From assembly GCA_047967505.1 (NCBI GenBank), contig CM106541.1: a DNA stretch of 64,000 bases. One strand, given 5' to 3'. Source of the stretch: Dipteris shenzhenensis (lineage: Eukaryota; Polypodiophyta; Polypodiopsida; Gleicheniales). Below are positions 55,919 through 64,000 of this stretch, in pieces. The translations under genes and the position numbers were made by a program. A model generated the notes under the pieces. That model had not been told where the DNA came from and did no database searches. It was given only the letters and a program-made list of their open reading frames with translations. The stretch's first letter is position 1. Every line of letters begins with the position of its first letter.

Positions 55919-56640
55919 CTAAGCCATAGGCTTTGCATCAAGCTTCAGCTCTATCTTGTGCTCTATGGCAGTCACATGGCAAAGGTGGTGGTAGCTAGTT
56001 GCAAAGAGGTCAGGGAAATCTTTGAACATTTCTAGGAACTTGTCTTTCTCACTTGGAGTGAGGTCTGGGGAAAGCATGGACTCAAGCTGTTGAGGACTAG
56101 CTGTTACCTTTTCTGTAGATGGCGGGGTCGGAGACACCCCCATTATGTAAACTTCCTCCTCTGAGAATTCCTCCCCCCCGTCTGATTCTTCCATTGATTT
56201 AGACACTGAGGATGAGAGAGTATCATTTTCTTGCTCCTCTTCTTCTTCTAGTTCTATGGCACCAGGTTGCACCGGGATCTTCTCCTTAGAAGCACCGAAA
56301 GACATGTGTCCTGTCTTCCAATAGCTGATTGCATCACTCTTTCTCAACCATGGTCTCCCGAGTATGGCTGGGTAACTCCTGCCTGTATCTTCAATGTCCA
56401 CTACATAGAAATTGACAGTGGTGGTCAACCCATTGATAGTGATGGGCAAATCCTAAAGGACTCCTAGGGTGGCGAGTCATCGACCATCTGCTACCTTGAT
56501 TCGAGTGGAGGAATGCCTTGTACATTTCAAATTCAATTTCTTCATGATTCGGGGCATCATGATATTACATGCAGCTCCCCCATCAACACACACATTTTTG
56601 ACACGGCAATTATCTATGATGACATCGACTGTGTGTGGGT
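55919..56640 (-). pseudogene. pol: Family G aspartic protease and linker (G2)
   Basis: VIIDNCRVKNVCVDGGAACN near 56,600 is the active-site region (DGGA instead of DTGA/DSGA). Then PITINGLTTTVNFYVVDIED, SYPAILGRPWLRKSDAISY and a Glu-rich linker (ELEEEEEQEN) to TPSEKDKFLEMFKDFPDLFA ahead of RT. The ILGRPWL flap region supports a retropepsin. A stop after TLGVL breaks the frame. Confidence 0.8.
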
Positions 56641-56999
56641 GCCGATCCATTTCTTCAGAGATAGAAGATACCTCTCTTACCTTTCCCTTTTTCTTATTCC
56701 TCCTTGTTGAGAGCCCTTACTGCAGCTCACGTCTCACCTTAGGGCTTAATGCTATTAGTCGAGGGAGCGTGATGCTCAAAGAACGATGAGCAAGGTCCTG
56801 AACGACCGAATAGTCTTCTTGCCCCGAGCCGATGGGAAAATTTGAGGGCGACCACTTACTCCTTCGGGATCTTTTAGTCTTCTCTGTTGGTGGGTCTACC
56901 ATTTCAGCATCTGAGGGCTTTGAGAAGGACACCTTCTTCCTAGGGCAGCCCGGTCCATGGTTGGAGAGGGCTCCAAGGTGGTACGACTTCTTTTCCCGA

Positions 57000-58002
57000 G
57001 GTCAAGGATCTCTACATCAGAATCCTCAGTGCTAGACTCACTTAGAAGATTCACCCTTGGAATATTAGGGCATTCCGTGCGATAATGACCCTTCTGGTGG
57101 CACTCGTAGCATACAACATTAGCACGGTCTCTTGGAGAGCAGTTGGCTTAATTTTTGATGCCCACCATCTCAAGCTGAAGATCATTCAGGGCCTTAGCTA
57201 GGTCATTGACTCTAGGTTCTATTGCAGGGGGGGCCTCTTTAGGTGGAGGGGCCGAGGGAGTAGAAAGAAGGGGGGCTCGTGGGCAAGGCTGGGGAAATCT
57301 TCGAGGCAGAGGGTGAGAGTATACACCTTGTTGAGGGTAAGCATCTAAGGGAGGACCATACATTTGAGGTGGAGGTGATGGATACATCCCTGATGAGGGG
57401 TGGGGGTATGCCCTTGACTTAGACCCCCCACGTTGTCATTGCAGGAATTGAGGGGGTTACGGAGGGACAATCGTCTTCTTTGAAGCAGGGTTAGACTGAA
57501 CTTTATTAAACTTTTGAGCAATCTCATGTGCTAGCACCATAGTTTCTGGATTATCCCATTTAAGCTTGAGGCGGAATTCATCACTTGCTCCTGCTACAAG
57601 GTAGCCCAGCACATGCTGAGTCATTCCAGCTCAAAATCTGGCATTGTCCTCTTGTGTAGCAATTAAACGGTCCAGGAGCACGGCTACTCGATCCACATAT
57701 CGATGTGCTGTCTCACCTTCTGACTGCTTCAAGTTTGCCACCTACAGGTACACATTCTCTGCCTTCTCTTCTTTGCCAAAATACTCAATCATCGCTACTG
57801 TCAACCTTGGCCAGCTTTGGCGAACGTCTTCAGCCTACTTCTCATACCACACTTGAGCCAAACCCTCTAGGAATGTGGGAAGAACCAACAGCCATCTGTC
57901 TTCAGTAAGAAAGTTAAGAGAAACACAACGGCGCTTGAAGGCCACAAGATACTCATTTGGATTTTCTTCCACTCGTCCACAAAACACAGGAATGTCAGCC
58001 AT
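57000..58002 (-). pseudogene. gag: Family G gag with CCHC knuckle (G2)
   Basis: ATG at 58,002: MADIPVFCGRVEENPNEYLV, FLTEDRWLLVLPTFLEGLAQ then VWYEK and a TAG, VRQSWPRLTVAMIEYFGKEE, DRVAVLLDRLIATQEDNARF, EFRLKLKWDNPETMVLAHEI: a Retrotrans_gag capsid. A Pro-rich linker (PSPPPQMYGPPLDAYPQQG) follows, then the knuckle CYECHQKGHYRTEC at 57,061-57,120, C-x2-C-x4-H-x4-C. Three stops are visible. Confidence 0.88.
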
Positions 58003-58614
58003 GCTTGGAAGATGGAAAAGAGAGAGGCAAGATGAGTCTTATCTATGGACAAACAATAGAAAGAGGAAGCTTGAACTGAAAATCGAGTGAAGATACATCC
58101 ACAAAGCACACATAGGCAGGGTAGGGTGTGACTGGTGTATTGTGAAATACTACACAGGAAGAATCTTTAGCATAAAATAGCACATAGACAATCTTAAAAG
58201 GACCAACCCTCATGATATCACATCCATCTTTACAAGCGAGGGTTAGAGACACGGCACTGCATGAGGTTGTTCATCAAGGCAAATAAGAATGCCATGACAA
58301 ATGTCAACAGTTGGAGAGCCTGCACATCACCTTCAACTTCTTCTAGTTCTTGTAGTCGCCATGCTATTTCTTCAAGGGGTGTGCGGTCTGGCATCCTTCT
58401 TTTGAGAAATGTCCTTGAGGACCTTTCTGATGATCTTCCAAAGTCAGTGAACTCGTATCAAGTATGCCCAACACTTAGTTTCATGATGACCACAACCTTT
58501 GCATTCCTTACAAATGATCACCCTCCTTTATGGCTTGTGGCTTTGTTGGGGGTGCTTCCACTCGCGTCATGCGTAATTGAAGTACAAGCTTCATGTGCCA
58601 AGAAATCAGAGACT

Positions 58615-59251
58615 AGATTTCGAGCTCGAGGGATATGCTGAATTTTTACCTCTTCAAATTGGTTGCAAAGTTCCAATGCTTGTTTATGTTATGGAACCAA
58701 GCCTTTGCTTCGCACCTTCCACCTTCCACTAACTTGTTCACACACTAGTTGAGAATCTCCTTGCACTTCAAGCTGCTTAACATGATGTTCTTGTGCCTTT
58801 TGTAGCCCAAAAATGAGCGCCGAGTACTCAGCTTGATTGCAAGTACTTGCAGGTGCAGACTTGCTGTAACAATACTGCTCACCACCCGGCAAAGTGAGCT
58901 TCACACCCACGCCAGTAGCCTTGGTCGAAGGACCTCTGAAGCAGCAAGTAGTTCGATCACCACACAATGAGTAGAATTAAAATCAAAGTTCTCCCAGCGT
59001 ATCAGTAGTTCTTCACCATGAATCATCCACGGTGTATCATTCCACCTGTCATCTCCTTGAACAATGCACTGGACAATCAGCCATTGAAGGTCGACATGAA
59101 GATCAAGAAAGAGATCTCGTGCATTGGTAGCCGTAAGGTGCGGAGGACCAGGCACCAAATCCTTCAACGCGTCGAGAAGTGACATAAATATCCACCCTCC
59201 TCGTGTGGCGTGCGTCCGTGAAGTGAACTTGGAGAAGTTCTGAATCAGCAA
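58615..59251 (-). pseudogene. Family G ORF1 with archaeal-type RNase H, deleted version (G2)
   Basis: ORF1 starts near 59,251, with MSLLDALKDLVPGPPHLTAT and WMIHGEELLIRWENFDFN as in G1. After IELLAASE a deletion of roughly 420 bp relative to G1 joins directly to TKATGVGVKLTLPGGE, so the first catalytic Asp (FDGAY) is gone. NQAEYSALIFGLQKAQEHH, QGDSQLVCEQVSGRWKV, and after a TAA (58,689-58,691) HIPRARNLVSDFLAHEA are kept. It lies about 690 bp upstream of the gag ATG and 600 bp downstream of the primer-binding site. Confidence 0.75.
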
Positions 59252-59398
59252 TCTAGCAGGGGATGTGAATAGAGCACATGAAATGAAGTACTTTTTCTTT
59301 TTACAGCAAGAGCAAACTCCCCACGGTTAGAGAGTTCCAATTCCCGAGATTTCAATATATAAACAAAAATCATTACATTTTCATCACTTCCAACTTGT

Positions 59399-59453
59399 TG
59401 GCCCAATGATAAGTCTCCCTTTTGTGAAAAGGGAGGTCTTGGGTTCAAATCCT
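59399..59453 (+). other. tRNA-like pol III promoter words in family G leader (G2)
   Basis: TGGCCCAATGATAAG and GGGTTCAAATCCT with a 9-bp hairpin CTCCCTTTT-GTG-AAAAGGGAG between. The counterpart of 31,977-32,031, antisense to the element and followed by a GA-rich tail. It might be an old tRNA-derived SINE insertion in the family ancestor. Confidence 0.45.
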
Positions 59454-59561
59454 ACTCTTTAATAAAAAGGGAGGAGAGGAGAGGAGAAGGAGAAGAGAAA
59501 GAGAAGAGAGAGGGGGTGCGGGATCTGCTATTACAGTTTTGCAGAAACTCAGAAGAATTGT

Positions 59562-59790
59562 CCATGACCAGGAGATGTAGCAGCCCAAAAAACTATCGCG
59601 TGGGTGAACACAGCAGATGTGCGAAACGAGAAAACTATCTGCAACCAGAAGATGCAGTAGCCTAGAAAATTGTCATGCGAGTGAACACAGTAGATGCGCG
59701 AAGCGAGAAAACTGTCCGCGACCAAAAGACGCAGCAGCCCAGAAAACTGTCACATGGGTGAACACAGTAGACGCGCGAATCAAATGCATG
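59562..59790. repeat. 77-bp tandem repeat, three units, in family G leader
   Basis: Units start near 59,562, 59,639 and 59,716; shared words are 'gaccagaagatgcagcagcc', 'agaaaactgtc' and 'gtgaacacagtagatgcgcgaa'. G1 has a single, diverged version at about 32,150-32,240, so copy number varies inside the family. Confidence 0.8.
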
Positions 59791-59875
59791 CGCAGTAGCT
59801 TAGAAGGAGCACAGATGATACAGTTTTGCAGATGCAATTGGTACGAGCAGAAGATTCGCCACTAGCCATGGAGAT

Positions 59876-59897
59876 TTCGATCCCAGCAGCCACACCA
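59876..59897 (-). other. Family G primer-binding site (tRNA-His-like), G2
   Basis: Plus-strand ATCCCAGCAGCCACACCA is five bases from the LTR. Its 18 bases equal, as I recall it, the 3' end of plant tRNA-His(GUG) including CCA. This is the mark that sets the element's direction. Confidence 0.78.
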
Positions 59898-59902
59898 TTT
59901 CT

Positions 59903-60886
59903 ATTAGCTGAAAAAGAAATCAGGACCAGAGGCTAGAGGCTAAGCATGGCGATGCTCGAGGGCCATAGAGGAAAGGAGATCGTGAGGGCGAAACATTATC
60001 ATGGGAGGGGAAAAGGAATTAGAAGGGGAGGGAATGGAGAGGGAGACTATGACACAAGGGGAAAAGGAGAGGGAAAAGAGAAGCATGTACATGATAGGAG
60101 GAGGAATGTAGAGATGGAGACATCAAGGGAAGAGGACCATACTTTATTTGAAGGATGGAGGAAAATATCAAAGTACTAGCTAGGTGACTTTACAAGAATG
60201 AGCGTGTCTCATCAAGGAATAGCCCCCTCCTTTTATAGCCAAAAGAGGGGGTCTCTCCCAATTAATGCATCCTCCCACATGCATGGTGTGTGTGGAAAAG
60301 TCTCCCATGTGGGCTAGGCGGTTACACACTCTCAATTGTGTGCGACAACCCTTTGCCTCAATTTTCCACATAAATCAAGCCCCATATCTCAAGTCTATGA
60401 TACTCCCTTGGTCTCTTCCCAATTTTATAATATGTTCAAACCTCTAGGAGGACAAGTGGAGGATTGGCACAAGGAATTTTGCCACCTCATCCTACTTTCC
60501 CCATTATTTAACTTGCTCTCTTGGACCTTCTATACCTCCCCCACATGGGCCTATCCTATATGGAAGGAATAACCCAATATAATATCCATCTCCACCTATT
60601 TTATATTACTTCTCCCATGGACTTTGAGCCATATCTCACTAAATGCAGCCTAGGTGGAGGGGTGGCACATGGAGGAGCCATGCCACCTTACATTTTATAA
60701 TATTACTACCATGGATTATGTACAACACACCTTATGGGTCCTCTTATGTGGAAGGGTGGCACATGGTCATGCCCTACCACCTTAACCCTGGGCCCTATGC
60801 ACACCATATTTTATTATACTATTGCCACATATACAAACACACATACATATTAATGCCTTTTTCCTTAGACAATTTTATCCATAACA
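59903..60886 (-). repeat. Family G 5' LTR (G2)
   Basis: 984 bp, the longest of the four copies. Own-strand start TGTTATGG, own-strand end CTAAT (no CA). A purine-rich segment 'ggaaaaggaattagaagggg' lies near the own-strand 3' end. Confidence 0.93.
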
Positions 60887-60891
60887 GTGGT
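60887..60891. other. Target-site duplication, right (GTGGT)
   Basis: Matches 52,411-52,415 exactly. Confidence 0.93.
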
Positions 60892-62676
60892 AGAGGCAAG
60901 AGTGCCTCTCATGGTAGAGGTGATGTCAGATATACATCACAGGCTTAAGCCCATAATTGGAGCAATCAAGTCAACCTCATAGAGGAGGAGGATCTCTCTG
61001 AGGCAGGGGGATACCTGGATCATGAAGTAGAGGGGCTTGGCAACCACCTCACCATGTGGATCAGCCCAATAAGGATACTGTATGCCATTACTGTGGAAAG
61101 ATTGGCCATATTGCCAGAGATTGCTTCAAGAAACAAGCGAATCATAGAGGAAGGGCAAATCAGCAAGGTCATTTCACTTCTTCAAGTCATACACATGACA
61201 CACCCACAAGCCAGTTATTTGCTATGACGCATGTGCAGGATCATAAGTCTACTGATGGTGGCTTGGATGATATATGGTATATGGATTCAGGAGCATCTAA
61301 TTGCGTGACACCACATGAAGAGTGGTTTGATGAGATGACTCTTGGTGTGCATGGTTATGTTTGCATAGGAGATGATACATAGCATGACATTAGACACAAG
61401 GGTGTTGTGCCTCTGGTGATGCATGATGGTCAAACCAAGAAGCTGCATGAAGTGTTGCATGTGCCTTCAATCACCAAGAACTTGTTGTTTGTTGGACAAA
61501 TGGCTGAGCAAAACTTGTAAGTCCGGTTTAATAAGGATGGATGCTTCATTGAGGAGTTTGGTAATGGCTGCAAGTTGATTGCGAAAGGGAAAAGGCAAGG
61601 GAGAATGTTTCCTTTAGATGCAGGCATGTCGGAACTAAAGGCTGCCATGTTTACCCATGGTACGAGTGTTGTCTCTGATTTGGAAATTTGGCACAAATGC
61701 ATTGGTCATATTAATATTCACAAGCTGAAAAATATGCAGCATAAAGGCATTGTTGTTGGCCTACCAAAGTTTAAGTATAATGCTTTGGAGCATGTCTGTC
61801 CTGCATGCTAGTTTGGAAAACAATCAAGATTGCCATTCACTAAGCATCTACGGGAGAGTAGTAGACCTTTGCAGTTGATTCATTCTTATGTCTGGGGTCC
61901 AGCTCAGACTACCTCGATGGGAGGTTCATCATATTATGTCACATTTATTGATGATTTCAGCGGGTATACAGGGCTGTATTTTTTGAAACATAATGATGAG
62001 GTCCTGCCTACCTTCAAGCATTTCAAGCAACATGTTAGAAAGGAGTTTAGGTCATATATCACATGCTTGAGATATCTGTCAAATGAATTTGATGACTTCT
62101 TGGCCTATCATGGGATTAGACGGGAGCTTACATGCCCATATACACCACAGCAGAATGGACTGGCTGAACGTAAGAATGGGGTGATTGGTTCATGTGGTAG
62201 AGCCATGTTGAATGAAAAGAACTTACTTGATTATTATTGGGCAAAAGCACTTGCAATTGCAGTGTATGTGTTGAATCGCACTCCTATTGCTGGCATTCAT
62301 ATGCTCACACCATATGAGAAATCTTATCAATAGAAGCCTGATGTCAGTCATTTAAAAGTGTTTGGCAGCTTGGCATATGTGCATATACCAGACGAAAAGA
62401 GACGGAAGTTGGATCCCAAAGCTAAAAGATGTGTGTTTATTGGCTATGCACAGAACTGGAAGGGTTACAAATGCTACAACCCATCGACCAAGAAGACTAT
62501 GGTGAGTCGAGATGTTGTTTTTGATGAGCTGGAATCTTGGTACGGCAAGCCGAAAGTGGCTATTCCAAATGATGCATCTGCAGGTCATGCATATGATAAA
62601 AGTCAGCAAATTAGTACATCCATATCTGGGCCTACATCTACTAGTTCTACTACAGTGAACAAAGTTTTGGCAAAGT
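60892..62676 (+). pseudogene. pol: Copia family C: knuckle, protease, integrase
   Basis: Continues gag with RGKSASHGRGDVRYTS, then the knuckle CHYCGKIGHIARDC (61,083), protease DIWYMDSGASNCVT (61,269, DSGA intact), HEVLHVPSITKNLLFVGQMA, pre-integrase IWHKCIGHINIHKL with HVCPAC closing the HHCC finger, and integrase. In the core the first Asp is changed (SYVWGP instead of SDVWGP) and the segment that should hold DNGGEF is missing after ITCLR; the Glu in GLAERKNG remains. FIGYAQNWKGYKCYNPSTKK and VSRDVVFDELESW follow, then a TAG at 62,676. Four further stops. Integration would be impossible. Confidence 0.92.
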
Positions 62677-62813
62677 AGGAAGGACACACTAGTACTATGG
62701 CAACAATGTGAACAAGTACTGTGCACACATATAAAAATACTCACTTTTAAATATTTGATGCAAGAAAAATAACATGATTGTATTTGTGTTTGAATTAGGT
62801 TGTCTATCAACCA

Positions 62814-63221
62814 ATGGTGGATAATAATAGGTGGTGGCATGTCATACCTATTACTCCACGTTCCAAAGTAATGTATAGTACACATACTAATATGGAGTGT
62901 ATGGAGGATGATCATGCCCATGGAGGTGATGCTGATCATGATACAAGAGAGGAGGATGATCATGAGATAGGAGATACATATATTGAGGCCATTACTCATG
63001 AGGATGAGCCTGCCATTGGTGATGCTGATTTTGATAAGCACATGAGTAGCACAAGTAGTAGTGGGCTGAATGTATTTGTATATCTCAACATTGGTTTGGA
63101 TTTTGAAGTAGAGAGTTTGTCAATGGTTGATCTCATTGAGGATGAGATCGAGAACCATAGCCCATTATTGATATTTGCATTTAACTATTTTACATATTGT
63201 CTCATTCTCCTCCTCACTTAA
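62814..63221 (+). CDS. Unidentified acidic 135-aa frame
   Basis: MVDNNRWWHVIPITPRSKVM at the start, then Asp/Glu/His-rich (DADHDTREEDDHEIGDTYIE) and a hydrophobic end (FAFNYFTYCLILLL). It begins 138 bp after the copia frame stops, where RT would be expected, but has no RT motif. It could be a residual host exon or chance; I cannot assign it. Confidence 0.25.
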   Translation: MVDNNRWWHVIPITPRSKVMYSTHTNMECMEDDHAHGGDADHDTREEDDHEIGDTYIEAITHEDEPAIGDADFDKHMSSTSSSGLNVFVYLNIGLDFEVESLSMVDLIEDEIENHSPLLIFAFNYFTYCLILLLT

Positions 63222-64000
63222 TTTTTGTATATTTGGGTTTGCAAAAAAGCATTGATATTTCTATTAAAATTATGTGCTTTGGCAATCATGGGCAATCTTT
63301 GGAAAGCAGTGATGCACGTTTATCAGCCTGCAACAAAATATCACTCTCTATATTCTCTGTTCCGCATTTATAAAAGCATCTAAATCCGTGTCTAAAAGAC
63401 AGTGCAGATGTGTTAATAACCACACTATTAGATGCATTGATAGACGTGCTCATAGATGTGCCTATATTTTCACTATTCTAGCTATGCCTATAGACACGCC
63501 TGCTATTTCGAGCATCTATCAAGCGCATCTATAGCTGCTTTGTCTTGTTGTGCATGAACAGAATTGTCCCATCAAGCACTTAAGGGCATGGTAGCTGGCA
63601 TAGATTACTTTCAAGAAAAGGACAAATTCCCAAAGCATAGTTATGCCTACGAAAGTTTTCATACGTGCATTGCAACTATCAATTGAACTACAAATTTCAC
63701 ATCTTCAATTGCACTCTGCTCCATGCACACCAAAAGAGGCCTGTCATAAGTGGTTTACAACATCCTTCAAAAAAGACATATGTACATATGTGATGCAGCA
63801 GCAAGTGTACTGAACCTTAAGCTTGTGCACAAAGTAATGCTTCAACTTTTCAAAGGCCCTTTGGTGAATCTATACCTCCAGGTGGGGCTCTGCTTACCAT
63901 ATTAAACATATTAGTTTGTTAGTACTAGTTAAACATATTAGTTTGTTAGTACTCGTTAAAGTTATTGGAAAACATTAATAGATAGGGAGTTTCAAGTTTG
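63222..64000. other. No gene recognised; 27-bp tandem pair at 63,902-63,955
   Basis: 'tgcctatagacacgcc' and 'agatgtgcctata' words recur loosely at 63,440-63,540. TTAAACATATTAGTTTGTTA opens two 27-bp units (63,902 and 63,929) that differ at the last bases. Confidence 0.5.

Larger units (their letters stand above)
52416..60886 (-). mobile_element. Ty3/gypsy family G, complete 8,471-bp copy (G2)
   Basis: Minus-oriented. 5' LTR at 59,903-60,886, then primer-binding site, ORF1 with RNase H, gag, protease, RT, RNase H, integrase, polypurine tract and 3' LTR at 52,416-53,324. A perfect GTGGT target duplication brackets it inside copia family C, so it is the younger insertion. Order PR-RT-RH-INT fits Ty3/gypsy; the extra archaeal-type RNase H, decayed native RNase H and VDGGAA protease box suggest the Tat lineage. 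Stops and frameshifts in gag, RT and before INT make it inactive now. Confidence 0.93.
50366..62676 (+). mobile_element. Ty1/copia family C, split by a nested gypsy element; 3' part missing
   Basis: 5' LTR, iMet primer-binding site and gag at 50,366-52,415, then, after the nested element, knuckle, protease and integrase at 60,892-62,676. RT, RNase H and the 3' LTR are absent. It begins 15 bp from the first ATG of the Ulp1-like locus, with GAATT before the LTR as a possible target duplication that cannot be confirmed. Confidence 0.9.

Noticed and set aside
62352-63041. 229-codon minus-strand frame over the copia 3' end
   Set aside because: It is antisense to the recognisable copia FIGYAQNWKGYKCYNP coding region and has a composition typical of a shadow frame.
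63380-63540. Tandem 'agatgtgcctata' words as a minisatellite
   Set aside because: Too irregular in spacing and sequence to separate from chance by eye.

Overview
This window looks like nuclear DNA of a land plant with a large, repeat-dominated genome. The evidence is Ty1/copia and Ty3/gypsy LTR retrotransposons with plant-type domains, primer-binding sites for initiator-Met tRNA (TGGTATCAGAGC), a CACTA (En/Spm) transposase with GT-AG introns, a hAT-type BED finger, foldback elements, simple repeats and almost no intact host coding sequence. There are no operons, Shine-Dalgarno sites or CRISPR arrays. I cannot name the species. Nearly every coding region is broken by stops or frameshifts, so this is old heterochromatin-like DNA built by nested insertion and decay.

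Layout. 1-7.3 kb: a decayed copia element (family A), whose reverse transcriptase is split by a block of satellite-like and purine-rich repeats. 8.3-9.7 kb: a GC-richer open frame of unknown identity followed by a 355-bp near-perfect palindrome. 10-17.2 kb: tandem repeats, an ACGT-dense stretch, GC-rich hairpins, a hAT BED-finger remnant and an 817-bp foldback. 19.5-24.3 kb: a gypsy gag interrupted by a CACTA element carrying TCGCTATATAGCGA palindromes and a two-intron TNP2-type transposase pseudogene. 25.7-29.4 kb: a gypsy RT fragment, two LTRs head to head, a pseudogene of an FSP1/AIFM2-like FAD oxidoreductase, and a second family A fragment. 29.4-33.5 kb: an internally deleted gypsy element (family G). 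33.5-43.2 kb: mostly noncoding, with CA repeats, a 392-bp foldback, a third (inverted) family A fragment and a 300-bp tandem repeat. 44-50.35 kb (minus): a decayed Ulp1/C48 protease locus with a duplicated catalytic module, one module holding a complete 2,254-bp non-autonomous LTR element. 50.4-62.7 kb: a copia element (family C) into which a complete 8,471-bp family G gypsy element inserted, with a perfect 5-bp target duplication.

Most notable is family G. Both copies carry, between the primer-binding site and gag, a separate ORF ending in an archaeal-type RNase H domain (RVT_3-like). In the better-preserved copy it keeps four acidic catalytic-type residues. The RNase H in the normal pol position of the complete copy has lost its catalytic residues. 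A dual-RNase H arrangement with a decayed native domain is known in plant Tat-lineage elements, but placement of the extra RNase H upstream of gag is, to my knowledge, unusual and is the best candidate here for something undescribed.
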